This document shows positions 32,996 through 45,720 of a stretch of 64,000 nucleotides of DNA, one piece after another (the stretch's first letter is position 1; every line of letters begins with the position of its first letter). The notes beneath the pieces were generated by a model. The model ran no database searches, was not told the DNA's origin, and saw only the letters and a list, made by a program, of their open reading frames with translations. The stretch is from positions 35,363,745-35,427,744 of the forward strand of contig OX421962.1 of NCBI GenBank assembly GCA_949128115.1. Direction: 5' to 3'. Both the position numbers and the translations under genes were made by a program. This stretch comes from Anaspis maculata (lineage: Eukaryota > Arthropoda > Insecta > Coleoptera > Scraptiidae).

Positions 32996-34498
32996 TTTCA
33001 CTTTAAGGCAAGCAGCTGATGTCTCCGCTGGCAGCTAACCAAGTAGAAAAATGAATTCCGATAACAGCTATTATTACTATAAGAACTTAATTTCAATTTG
33101 GATATTAAGTTCATAAAATATGAAACTGACTATGCCATTAGTATTTCAATTAAAACTATTGAATCTCTGAAGGTATCGAGTCCAAAAAACTGTGCCGTTT
33201 AACTAAACGGCTGAAACTTCAGGAGGATTTATGAGCTCGATGAGGTCTGCTGAGAGTTTAGAGGGAAGAAAAATGAATTACTGCAATGGGGTGTTCCACG
33301 GGTTTTGGGAAAAAATGAATTCAAATGAAGAAAATTTCGCGTGACGTCACGCAAATTGAGACCCAGGTACGTTAACAGATGGCGCTAGGTAGGCAGTGGA
33401 AGTCGTTGCTAGACCTCGTACGGCCTCGGTAACGCGAACACGGTGAACTCTGCCTGCCGAACGCGAGACACAAACAGCTGATTTGTGAAAAAATCTGTGC
33501 GTCAGTTATGACGTGTTCTGAGTGTTTTGTATTGAAATGTGGGCAGAGATGAACAATATGGGCGCAATAATTTGCTGTGTGCTTAAAAAGCACGCGACTA
33601 TTTCCAAACTTCCCTAATATTAAAGAAAGAAAGAACAGTGATTCAGCCAAACTCGAACCTTCGGATATCCACAAAAAATTTCAAGAATGCCGCCAGAACT
33701 AGAAATTCTCATGTAATTTGCAGCCCTTACCTAAACTGAGTAGTCGTCTAAGGTTATGGTCGCCTCTCCTGCATCAATAAGAAGAAGTCATAAACAAGCT
33801 GAAGTCTCACTGAAGACTGACGTTTTTCATGGTGGAGTGCTTTAGTTGCTTGTTGCCAATCCTACATTTTGCATGTATTTGACGTGGCGTGGAAGATTTA
33901 AGGTACATATTTCTCATTTTAGCCTATCGATTGAGATAGATAGTATGGAAGTTGTTATTCATTCAGAAAAACTAAGTGAGACGCCACACACAGACGACAA
34001 CAAACTCCATCATTAACGTTTGGCATCAAAAGGTCTCATTCATCTGTAGCCTGGGTCAAGTTTGAGTAGCTCAAAGTCTGCTGGTCTGCTCCTTTGTTCG
34101 AGTGGAGTGGCCGGTAGTTTTTCGAGTTGGTGCAGTCATTTTAAATTCAAATAAATGTCACAAATGTCATGTGATTTAATGTTTTGAATTGCACGTTACA
34201 CGTCAAAAGTGACAAAACTTAATTAAACCTTGAAGACGATAAAATGTCGGTAAAGTAGGTCACGTTTGGTTTGCGCGCGAGGTTCACCAAGTGACGTCAT
34301 AGAATTATAAGAAACTTTTTTTTCTAGAAAATTTGAGGCGAAATTACTGTGCCTGTTACATGGAAGGCTTAATTAAAGCATAAACAACGGGATACTCAAT
34401 AAAATTAACTACTTTTTTCTCAATATAACACCCTATTAAACGAGATAAGTATAATATTATTAAGAAAAAACAAAAGTACGCTTATACCTTGGCTTATA
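32996..34498. other. Non-coding stretch, nothing recognised
   Basis: No gene, RNA motif or repeat recognised. The part at about 33370-33480 is locally richer in G and C, without coding signal. Confidence 0.45.
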
Positions 34499-35166
34499 TA
34501 CAGAGTGATTCAAAAGTGTCGGACCACCTTGAAGGTGCGTAGTATGGAGGTGTAGTAGAGTACTGGAAAGTTGTTTAAAAATTCTATGTGTACTTATTTT
34601 GAAGTTATGGAAAGAAAAAGGTTGGTCCTTCGATCGCTTCATTTTTCGTTGTTTCAAAAGATTTTAGTGATCTGTTGATGGAAAAATAATAAGTACGAAA
34701 AATCAACCCCTGAATATGTATTGAATTTCTGTTTTCTAGCCAGGGTGAGTTATCAACTACAACTACAAAAATTTACTTTTCCTAAGAAAACAGAAACTAA
34801 ATATGTAATTCTATTCAGATGAATTGTGTTTTATTGTGCTGTACATAGGTTATGGGACTACTGTGACTGGTTGTAGGCATTTTTGGAAAAAACTAATTTT
34901 CAGGTATCATGACTCACCCTGTATACAAAACAGAAATCCATCACAGATTCAGAGGTTGATTTTTCGTACTCATTGTTTTTCCACAAACAGTTTTCTAAAA
35001 ACTTTTAATACAACGAAAATATTTAGAAGCGATCAAAAGACCAACTTTTGTCCCTCTATAACTTCAAAATTAAAAGACATCGAATTTTTTCAACAACTTT
35101 CCAGCACTCTACTACCTCCATATTACGCACCTTCAAGATGGTTCGACACTTTTGAATCATCCTGTA
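34499..35166. repeat. Foldback element, TACAGAGTGATTCAAAAGTG ends
   Basis: A 668 bp palindrome with TACAGAGTGATTCAAAAGTG on the left and its near complement on the right. The arms share GGTGCGTA.TATGGAGGT, GTAGAGT.CTGGAAAGTTGTT and AAGTTGGTC-type blocks; TA flanks both ends. The 145-residue open frame at 34824-35261 runs across one arm and has no known domain. Confidence 0.75.
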
Positions 35167-35876
35167 TAACTCATAATATAATATGGTTTTTCCAATTTCC
35201 ATTGCGTATGAGATTTTGCATGCAATTTTATATTAAAAAATGTACCTTTTTGTGTACATAAAATTGGAACGTTGCAAGTGGGCTATGTCCATAGTTGCTC
35301 TGTCCGGGTTTAATTTTAGACTTGGTTTGGTTGTCATTTCATAGATTTGATTGTTGCAATGATTATAACTTTGGAAATAATTGTCGAAACAACAAGGATC
35401 CTAGTAATAATAGGCTGTCTTTTTACTGGAGCTTTGATGTCTGTCTCTGGTTATCTTGTCATCGAACTCCTCCTTAGGGATGGCGTCACCCTGTAAGACA
35501 CAGACTTATAGGTATACAAATTGTTGGGATGGAAGAGTCGGAAACGTGCCCTCTGGACTGGCCAGGTGGCCTTATTCGTACACCAGGGAATGTATGAAAA
35601 AAATCCGTTGTGTTTACTCATGAGTGGTGATTGTCGAGTCCTTTTTGTGTTCATGAAGTTCTTGAGGAAAATAAAACTGGTAAGAAGTCCTCGCACACAA
35701 CATCAGAGATTGCGGCTCATTTTCAAGCTGGAGTAAATTTGAGATCGTCGTAACTTACCAAATGTGGTAATCTGATTTGTTCATAGAGATCGCTATTCGA
35801 TTTCCGAATGAGGAAAACCGCATACTTACACTAACCATGAACCATTTTTGGACAAATTTATGTTAGCGACTTCGAC

Positions 35877-35877
<1 letters not shown>

Positions 35878-35908
<31 letters not shown>
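35878..35908 (+). repeat. 31-base A run flanked by an inverted CGACC / GGTCG
   Basis: Thirty-one consecutive A residues lie between TTCGACC and GGTCGG. It could be a retroposon tail or a slipped homopolymer. No clear retroposon body or target duplication was seen upstream. Confidence 0.6.
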
Positions 35909-35910
<2 letters not shown>

Positions 35911-36649
35911 TCGGTAATTTAAAACATCATGATTGTAGTTCTTGAACAATGAAAATACTTTATAACAAAACAAGAATTTATTATTATCAAAATTATCTTT
36001 CATGGAGAATATTCCAAACCCTGAAGAACAAGCTCGAATCAAGTACCGAATCATTAGCTGATGGAAAACTTTTTACGCATTTTTCTATAGAGAATTTGCT
36101 GTTGATGCCGCGCTTTGATCCTTATTGTCCATCTTTTCCTATTTATGTTGATTTTATCTTTATCAGGTGCCTTGGCTTTGTTTTTTTTTCCGGAAACTTC
36201 GTACCTCCCTCCATGTTGTCATCGAACTCCCTCCAAACTTCGAGTTTTTAGTAGATGAGTGATGAGGAGATTCAAATTAAGTATCTACATGAGACGACAC
36301 TGTATTTTTGACATTTTGGAGTAGTTTTCGATGACAAAGCGATATTTTTGTGAAAAGTAAATTCTCTTGGCCAAGCAAAAATCGTAGACGTATTCAAACG
36401 GCAGTTTTATATTGGCAATGATAAAATGGGGTACTTGCCAATAATGCCAATGAAATAGATCTGATTGGAAAACTTTTAATCATCAACAAGAGTAACAAAG
36501 AGTATTTCCTGTAAATTTCCGGAAAATACAGGGTGTTTGCAAACTTGGGATAGAGAATTGAACCGCAAATAGGGAAATGCTTCGAAAGTATCAGGAAAAT
36601 GTTAAAACAAAATTAGGGTTTTGATTTTCGAAAATATGGAGGATCAAAA

Positions 36650-37060
36650 GGTGGTACTTCGCCTCATTTGCTTCCTCTTGATGACATCATTTTCTGGTAT
36701 TTCCAGTGGCTTCGAATCTAGTCTAACAAGGTCCAGGGTTGTTTTCAGTGATCTTCCGAACAGCAATTTTGCAGGCTTTTCCCCTCTTCAAGTTTCTTGA
36801 CGGCGCGCTTGAAAGTATCAACTAAACGCTCCGCTTGCCCATTTGATTAGGAATAGAAAGGTGGAGTACGTGGTTTATTCCATCCCAAATATAGAATTCC
36901 TGTAACACCTCTGAAGAAAACTGGCTTCCGTTATCTGATCCAATGGTTCTGGAAGTCCAAATCTTGCAAACCTGGTCCAAAATATTACTGGTTTGCTTTG
37001 ACGTGATAATGCGTGTTGAGAAGACCTCAAACCACCTGTAATGCGCGTCGATTACAATTT
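36650..37060 (-). pseudogene. Ty3/Gypsy integrase fragment (decayed)
   Basis: On the minus strand, with stops and shifts, the sequence reads HWIR.RKPVFFRG, a degraded version of the block after the second catalytic aspartate. Then RTPPFYS and SNGQAERLVDTFKRAVKKL carry the third catalytic glutamate (QAER), and FGRSLKTTLDL-like residues of the region before the C-terminal domain follow almost at once. The usual stretch between the last two blocks is missing, so there is an internal deletion as well as stops. It differs in sequence from the Gypsy relic at 2-3 kb and is a separate insertion. No LTRs were recognised around it. Confidence 0.75.
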
Positions 37061-38440
37061 AAGAACCACTCGTCGTTTATTAGGCCAAGTTTTTCAAGAG
37101 GCATAAGCAATTTATTACGTACGATTGCGTACGTACGAGTAACGCGAATTTGAGAAAATGTTTGTTTTTCGCGTGTTTTGAAATTTCTGCCTCGAATTGT
37201 AGGGTTCTATTGTAAACGAAACGCATGTCAAGTAGTGTCTGGTCAGTGAAGAGTTGTTGGGGAAAATTAAGACACCATTACTTTGTTCATGAATATGTGT
37301 ATTTCTACTTTTGTTCAAGGTAACTACTGAAAATACTGCGGAAACATGATGAAGCTTCAAAAATGAAAGCGACGATATGTGCTATGGAAACCTGAACCGT
37401 GAAGAAGGTACTGTCGTGGAAGACACCGTGTAGTGGAAAGAAAAGCAGAACTGTGTATTTGTATTATTCAGGAGCCTTCTAAAATATTTGTAGGAGAAAT
37501 GGAGAGGAAATAAAAGTTTGTGCAAAATTCTAAATTTAACAGTTACTTTCCAATTGTTCATCTGAACCAAGTATAGGTTTGAAAACCCAATGGATTCGGT
37601 TAAAAAAAGTAAGAGTTCAATATGACAGCCTCTTGAAACGTCAAAAATCGAAATTTGGCAGATGCATTTAGACTGTCTATTTCAAGTTGGCATAGGTTCA
37701 AAATCCCAATCGGATCTTGCGGTGATGATGATGGAAATGTCATGTAACTACGAGAAGAGTCTGTCAATATGAACCTGGGATGCACCTTTTCGAAGGGTAA
37801 CTTCTTTGTTTAGGTTAGTGAGTGGGATACTTCCAACCATTTTGAGGTACATTATTTGACGATTGAAATTGTAATGATGTTGTTCTAGAGAAGGGTAATG
37901 ATGTGACAGTTGAACAACATGGCGCGATTTCCGCATTCATCATTACACTTACTCGCGAAAACGTCCATAATTGTCGACATCATTGCAAATTGCAACGTAA
38001 TCAAGAGCACACGCGACAAAATGTCTAATGAGTTCTGACAAAATTGATGATTGACATTTGCCAATTTCACAAGTACAACGCCAGCAATGACGCCAATATT
38101 CTGAGTCAAATTTTGAAAAATTGATAGGTCAAAATAAGCATGCCAATCAAAACATGGACCCTTTCTGGAAGTGCAGCTACAAGGTCTCCTTGAATCAACA
38201 CGGATTTATTAGAAAACAAGTCGTGGCAAGACAGATCTGCAGTTCGCCACGATATGTGCTATGGAAAACGTGAAAGGCTTCTTTCTTGAAATGTGGAGCC
38301 TTTAAAAATCTGCCCCTAGTGTGAAATCTGTGAGTACCCTCCCCAATCGCCTTTTGATTCCCCCAACTCGCCTGTATCGGTGAAATTACCTACCCCGTCA
38401 ACGTCAGACAGGGCCGGAGAAATTTGTGCGAAATGCCTTA
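37061..38440. other. Non-coding stretch, nothing recognised
   Basis: Short open frames only; no motif recognised. CTACGAGAAGAGTC-type host-looking sequence without coding signal. Confidence 0.4.
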
Positions 38441-38973
38441 TGCCCGTATTCATAGTCGTGACTTGAGGTCCACCTTGACTAAGTACCACTTGAAAACAAG
38501 GTGGACCACAAGTACCACTCCTGTTTCATAGACAAATGTTCGGCTTTTCTCGTAATGGAGTCTTTCTTAAGGACCACTTTCAATGATCACCACCCTAGCG
38601 GGAAGAAATCACTAGATTTACTTTGAGATTTGACAGATTTTCGACATCCTTCCTCGACATATACATATGTAGGTTACCTAGAAATAATCGTATCCATGTG
38701 CATTAATGTTGTTGTATTTGTAGAGTTTATTGTGATAGCCCAGATGTACAACAGCCAACCTGTTTCCCAGAAACGTGAACCTAAACAACTGGAAAAGCTG
38801 CGAGATAATTTAAAACAAGAGTATGTACAGGGTGATCCTGATCACCCAGAACCCCTCCCCCCCCCCCTAATGGAGGCTTTTCCTCTCGCACTAATTTGCA
38901 GAGAAAGAACTTTACCCAAATGATTTTTGCCGTAGACTCCAAAATTGATTTTTCTCATCCCTTGTTATACCTA

Positions 38974-41900
38974 TACAGGGTGTCACTGAAAACCACTTTT
39001 TGTTTTTATGACATCCTGTATTTTTTTAATTCAACTAATGTAGTTTTTCATCCTGGACACAAATATGTATGAATGGTTGTATTTTTCAATTTTTTTTTTC
39101 AAAAATTACCACAACCATACATCAGGCTGCTCCACTTTATCCGACCTGAACTCAAAAATAAATCAAAGTTATGGGTGTAAATATGTCAATTTTGGATGAA
39201 AATAAATTCTTTCGAATTTTTTCTGTAGAATTCAAAAATATGTTCAGCACATTGACGTAAAACTGAATTTAAGTCAAAATAATGTAACTTTTTGAATTTG
39301 TTGACATTTTTTTCTTAGAAAAAGCCTGCCCTACTCAAGTCGTATAGGGCACTATAGGCAATACAGGGTACAGGGTGTTTCGGTATTTCACTTTTTTTTC
39401 AATATTTTAGGAGATGGTCGAACAACAAAAATAAGTGGACTTTCTCAAAAAAAAATTAAAAATTAAAACGTATTGTAATGGAGATGGAGGCTTTAAAAAT
39501 TGAGTTTTAAGAACGGTTTTTTTTATTATACGCATGATTCCAAATATAATCTATTTTGATCAAAGAACCCCGCACATTCCTTATGGGATTTAGCTCCCCG
39601 GGGGATTTGGCTCAAGCTTTGATATGTTGTAGCCCTTGATGAGGTGATCAAACTTTATCATTGCGCAAATCCTCTAAACTCAACGGTTCACCCTCTAGAG
39701 AGGATGGAATGCCGGTAGTCATAGAACTAATGTATTGCAATTATGGGCTTCAATGAGCAAAAGGTGGATCTATTTTGACGCCACGAGGTGGTTCTAAGGT
39801 TATGCTTGCCATAACTTTGAGCTGGTCGAAATATCTCATGGACCCCCATTTTTAGAACCACCCCTAGCATTTCGAAAAATGACTGAAAATCCAAAGTTGA
39901 ATAACGACCAAAATAAACGGGGAATTGTTTTGAATTTCTGACACGGTATATTCAAAGTGGTGCTGATCCATCACTTCTTGCGAACCAACCCCTAAAATCT
40001 GACGTTCATCCTCCACTAAATTATCAACTTCTGCTCTGCCCTATTAAAAATAAATTGTTTCTTGATAAATTAAAATAAGTTTCTACGACTGTGTAACATG
40101 TTAACATGTTATGATGTTGAGAAAAGTGGTCCATATTGTTCTCTTATACCCCTTACCCCTATAGCCCCTATTCCCTTGTAGTTTCTTTCAAATTGGCAGT
40201 GAAAGTACTCGTTGCACATTTTCTAGTTGAATTTGTTGAACTAATCGTTTCTGGAAAAACTACCAGGGTATAGGTGTTGGTAAGGTGCTTATAAGGGTAA
40301 GGGTGGGTAGACATAAGGGATGAATAAGTATCATGTATCTCTCTTTCCTAGATATGATGCTAAAATAGTAAAAATTAATTTTAACTTAACAAGAAACAAT
40401 TTATTTCCAGTAGCGCAGAGCAGAAGTTCATAATTTATTGGAGGGTAAACGCCAGATATTAGGGGTTGATACGCAAGAAATACTTGATCAGCAACACTTT
40501 GAACATACCGTGCCAGAAATTCAGAAAATTCCCTGTTTATTTTGGTCGTTATTCAACTTTGAATTATCAGCCATTTTTCGAAATGCTAGGGGTGGTTCTA
40601 AAACTAGGGGTTTATGAGATATTTTGACCAGCTCAAAGTTATGGCAAGTATAACCCCATAGTCCTAGCGGTATAAGCAAATTTTCATAAAAATGGCTCTA
40701 ATTGTGACAAAAGTGTGAAATTTGGTGTTTGGACTCCTAAAAGCATTTAAAAGGTTTTTAGAAGGGGAGCCAAGAAAAATTTTGATTTTTATTTTTAATT
40801 TTTTTGTGACGTCATTTTTTTTCTTTCTTTTTTCTTTTCGAAACTATTCGAGATTTTTGACCTTTGTCTTTGTACTATGGTGAGTAATTGCTTATTCCAA
40901 AAAACGGAAGAGAGAATTTGCGAAAAAAATAATTGAACCGAAATGATGACGTTTTTTGTGAAAATCAAACTTTTCAATTTTTTTCGAAAAATATTGAGAA
41001 TATGTAAAAAATAGAGAAAGGCAATTATTCCTCAAAAAAGCCCTATCAGAAGTTCTTGAAGTGTTTCTCCAAATTCCAAACCGTTTTCGAGATATTTGGA
41101 AAAATGTTATTTCTTGCAATTGTTTCGCTCCTATTACATCAAATACATCACAGGGTTCTTTTTTTTTGAAATATACCTAGGAATGATCAGACCGAAGATT
41201 TCTTAGAAGTTTATTGTAAATTGTAACTTTCTACACCACTCGATTATTTAGAAAATATATGACATTTTGGCATCATGATCATCTAAGATCACCTGGTATG
41301 ACACTTCTTTTAAAAACAAGATGAGATCGACGATCTTGAGCACACAATTTTTCCGCAGATCAGATCGACTGCTAAATACTACATTTTGTATCACCTCTCC
41401 TCGATCATCTCCATCATGACTGTTTTAGATACATTATAGTTTATTATTGTTCCCCCAAACTGAAAATTATTCACTTTATCAACAGTAAAGTTGGTTGAGT
41501 GGCCATCTATGGCGTCGAAGGCATACATGTCATCGCATTTATTTTGTAACTATTTCGGTTTGGAACATAGGAACATACCTACCTATTTGTTTGTTAATAT
41601 TTGTATTTTATTTGACAAGATGATCATCAAAAGCCACCTGTTATGACATCCTGTTTAAAAACTCTGGGGGGACAATCATCTATAATTTATCTAAAATAGT
41701 CATGATGGAGATGATCAAGGAGATGATACAAGATGCAATGTTTCGCAGTCGATCTGATCAGCGAAAAAATGGTGTGCTTTTTAAATGAAGTGTCATGCTA
41801 GGTGATCTTGAATGATCATAATGCCAAAATGTCATATATTTTCCAAATAATCGAGTGGTGTAGAAAGTCCGGTGAGAGGGTAGAAATGGTTCGAATTTCT

Positions 41901-42759
41901 ATGATCTACGCCACTGGAAAATTTACAATTTACAATGAACTCCCAAGAAATCTTCGGTCTGATCATTCTGAAGTATATTTTCAAGAAAAAAAAACCCTGT
42001 TATGTGTTTGATGAAATAGGAGCTGATACGAAGAAACAATCGCAAGAAATAACATATTTCTAAATATCTCGAAAAAGGCTTGGAATTTGGAGAAACACTT
42101 CAATAACTTCTCATAGGGCTTCTTTTGAGGGATAATTGCCTTTTTTAATTTTTCACATATTCACAATATTTTCCAAAAAAAATTGGAAAAATTGATTTTT
42201 ACAAAAAACGCCATCATGTCAGTTCAATTGATTTTTTTCGCAAATTTTCTCTTCCATTCCGTGCACTAAGCAATTACTCACCATAATACAAAAGCGAATG
42301 TCACAAATCTTGAAAAGTTGCAAAAATTGAAAAAATAAATAAAAAAAATGACGTCACAAAAAATTGAAAAATTAAAATCAAAATTTTTTTGGCTCCTCTT
42401 CTAAAAACCTTTTAAATGCTTTTAGGAGTCTACACACCAAATTTCACACTTTTGTCACAATTAGAGCCATTTTTACGTATACCGCTAGGACTACTAGAAC
42501 CACCTCGTGACGCGGTCATATCGACTTTTGTCACCTGTGTAAAAGTTGTGATTTTTATTTTTTTGATTTCTTCCCTTTTTCTATCCTTGTATTTTTTTTT
42601 AACGAAAGTACCTACTTTTTTTTCGATGCTCTACCATCTCGAAATATTGACAAGAAATGAAACACCCTGTATTTATATTTGTGTTCAGGATGAAAAACCA
42701 AATCAGATTAAATAAATAGTACAGGCGTCGCATAAACAATTTTTTTGTCACCCCCTGTA
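38974..42759. mobile_element. Foldback element, TACAGGGTGTCACTG ends, level 2 of the nest
   Basis: The left end TACAGGGTGTCAC and the right end GTCACCCCCTGTA are inverted. Both arms also contain a block with TTTTTCATCCTG.ACACAAATAT (left about 39046-39067, right about 42680-42700, inverted). Between the arms lies another TACAGGGTG-ended element (39369-42671). No transposase motif is present. Confidence 0.7.
39369..42671. mobile_element. Foldback element, TACAGGGTGTTTC ends, level 3 of the nest, with two internal palindromes
   Basis: It starts TACAGGGTGTTTCGG and ends GAAACACCCTGTA. Inside are two adjacent long palindromes. The first, about 39785-40665, has its centre near 40220 and shares blocks CTAGGGGTGGTTCTA, CAGCTCAAAGTTATGGCAAG and AATAAACAGGG-like sequence. 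The second, about 40660-42505, has its centre near 41575 and shares blocks CCTTTTAAATGCTTTTAGGA, AGATGATCGAGGA-like and CACACTTTTGTCACAATTAG. CACGAGGTGGTTCTA occurs at both outer ends. No coding motif is visible; all open frames are short. Confidence 0.75.
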
Positions 42760-43013
42760 TATGACCGGTGATTATACTGTTCAATTGCAAAAGTTACGAA
42801 AAAACATCGTTCAAGGAAGTTTATTTCCCTTTCAAATTATTGCAAAAAAAAGGAAAACAAATATTTCTCAAGTGATACTTGAGGCAGAGAAAGGTCTACC
42901 GCATCGTCAAGTTATACTTGAGTGGAACTTTTACGTCGATGAAACGCGTTTCTGGTCGAAGTTATACTCAAGTATCAAGGTGGACCTCAAGTCACGACTA
43001 TGAATACGGACAT

Positions 43014-45720
43014 TGTTATTTGAAGGAGACCTTGTGTTTGTGGTGCCTGGCGAACGGCCAAGGGTCTCCTGGACCACAACGGTCACATTTCGTACCCTGA
43101 CAGGTCATTTTTTTTCCAAAGCACTGTTCAAATGCCGAGGTGTTGTGTGTTGCTTTTTAAAATCAAGAGCGTCGTCAGATTGACGCTCCTGTCACTTTGG
43201 CCGTGTCGTGTTCGAATTTGATAAAAAAATATTTCGACGAAATTTGAGCAAGAGCTCCGCCGAATGGCTCGCACCGGACGACACCAGGTCCCCTAAACCC
43301 CCTCGGTCGGCATTTCACATCAAATTTCTTGAAACTCTCTCCAAAAAGCCAAATTTTTGGCGCAAAACCGTATACCAAGATATTTGAAATGAATCACTCA
43401 AGACGTCAATTCTCTGGAAAAAATTGGAATTAATTATTTTCCGAAAAAAACACTTGAATTTTTTTTAATATTCTCACCCCAAACTCGGAATGCGGTTTGT
43501 GCGCGAAAATTCAAAAAAAAATACCCCGCCAAAATTTGAAGTTTGGTTTTCACAGACGGCGGCAAACAGCGTCGAGGATCTGGCACCAGTTACATTGGTT
43601 GTAAAAAAAATTATGAGAGAATAGCAGTGCCGAGCTGCTCAATTCCGGCATAAGTTGTTAAATACGAGATCGCATGATGTTTTTGAAGAGCAGCTCTCCT
43701 GATCCGACGCCCCGGAGTTGACGACTCATCTCGTGAGTATTATGTCCGAAGATATTTAGCGCAGCAGTGCACACTTGAAGAGTGGTGCACCGCAGCAAGC
43801 AATCTTCACGCACAACCACAACATAACATCCAGCATCACCATCAGCAGGCTTTGAGTCGGTCCCGACCGCCGCCCGACCAAGCAGATTAAAATTTCGGAT
43901 TGACTGGCAGAATTTAATTACACTTTTCTTTTAAAAGAGGCCACGAGGGAAGTTGAAGGATTGTTTGTGAGAAATACCATTTATCATGTAACTAAACATG
44001 ACGTGGGGGTGTCAAAAGGCGCTCGCCATATCACGGGCGGCCCGCAGTCGTGATGTGGCTCAGAAATGCGCTGCTCTTCACTCCTCTCGCATAATATCGC
44101 GCCGACACAGGCACCATGTTAAACCCTTAAACAAATACTCATCTTGTGAGGATAACGCTGGAAAGAGCGGTCACTCACACACGGATGAAGACGAAGAGCA
44201 TTCACACATACGTATACGTCGCGTATACACACACCAAGTGTGAGGAAGGGTGAAGGCATCTTGCGAGGGGAATGTCCTAGAACAAATTAGAGAGGAGTCG
44301 TGAAGCCAAATCCTGACGCTCAGAGGGATATCTCTTCTTGTGGTGTAGTTAACAGTCAAATGCAATTCTCGAGAAGCGCGCTGCTGTATTTCTCGAGGTC
44401 TATTGAATTTTTATCAACTTCAAGGAAACAACATCGTATGAAGGAAAATCTCTAGAGAGAGCGTTTGGAATTGAATGCGGCAGAAGCAAACGTCCCGGCC
44501 CACCTTTGAGCCATTTCTAGAGAAATTCCAAACACATGAAACTCTTTCCGAGAACAGTTTCACTCGTTTAATGTACCATACTCCCATACTCGTAAGTCAA
44601 TAGTCTCTCAGCAGTGCAATATAATGATCGTCTCCAAGCTCTCCGCACCTACTCGTAGACCTGGGCAATATAAATTCTTTTTGCCGGGCATTCAGCTAGA
44701 AATTCAAGGATTGTGCTCGTAGGTACCTGTGCCACACAGCAAGGCTCGCGCTTTTCGCTATTTGATTTAGATAATGAATTGTCCGTGTTAAGGAGGCGGT
44801 TCTCGTTGAACTTTCATGGTGAATGAGCATTGTAGAGGTGTAATTGCTCGTCAGCGCAAACAGCGGAGATGATGGCGCCCATGCATTTGTTTGTACACAG
44901 ATAACAGTTTACAAAATTGTCTGCAGTTTTTCCTGTGTGCCTCGCTCATATTTACTTTTCCGTAATTTTAACGTCTTCATTATTGCAGGTCTTACAGTTA
45001 CAGAAGAAATAAATTATCTCTTGAAGATGAGAACTTCCAACTTGAGATTAGTTCAGAATTAGCGGTACACGATGAGAAGGTATCCATAAACTTTCAGAAG
45101 ATACAAATGCTTTGAATCGAAAAACGATGATTTTGATTCACCCTGTGCCTACTTATGTTATTAAAGGAATGCTAGATATTTTTATTGTGCTGACAGCAAG
45201 TTCAGGTAACATATACCTAACGTGCCGTATCCAACAACTAATACGGGGTTTCCCGGCATAATTCTTATCAGTATGCAAAAAAATCACAATCATGTGGAGT
45301 TATGACTCGGGAAATCCCAGAAAATTCACAAAATCAGCGAATTGTTACTAGCTTTATTAATTAGTGTTGTGTGAAGCACACGATGGTTTATTTTTACATT
45401 GATATACTGCATAGCTAGCGCATTATACCTAACTAGCACGACTCGGTAGAAATCAGATCACAAGGATTACTGACTCTGCCATATCTAATCAGTGATCCGC
45501 CAAATCCTTTTTTAAACTTTTCGGTACAAATATACAAATAGCACGAGCTTAGTAGCAAAAAAATACCTAGGCTGTAGATGAAAGAAAGTTGGATTTTTCA
45601 TTAATTGAATGAATAAGTATATATCTGCATTTTTGTATACCTAATTTGAAATCAGAATCTTCAAATTCTTTTCATAATACATTATCCAGATTTTACGTCT
45701 TTGAGTCCAAGTCCAAGTTA
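43014..45720. other. Non-coding stretch, possibly host regulatory or untranslated sequence
   Basis: The segment from about 43550 to 44900 is less AT-rich than its surroundings and free of recognised repeats, but I could not support an exon. An alternating CACACATACGTATACGTCGCGTATACACACACC tract (in pieces around 44202-44235) is a purine-pyrimidine repeat. GATTCACCCTG at about 45137 looks like a solitary foldback end. Confidence 0.4.

Larger units (their letters stand above)
38441..43013. mobile_element. Harbinger-type MITE interrupted by nested foldbacks
   Basis: The ends CCCGTATTCATAGTCGTGAC then TTGAGGTCCACCTTGA (left, from about 38444) and their complement (right, to about 43010) form an inverted repeat of some 36 bp. 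The first bases resemble the Harbinger end at 29632. Without the nested insertion at 38974-42759 the element would be about 790 bp. No clear target duplication was found. The 97-residue open frame at 38630-38923 has no recognised domain. Confidence 0.7.

Noticed and set aside
34824..35261. A 145-codon open frame as a gene
   Set aside because: It runs through the arm of a foldback element and out of its end, with no recognised motif.
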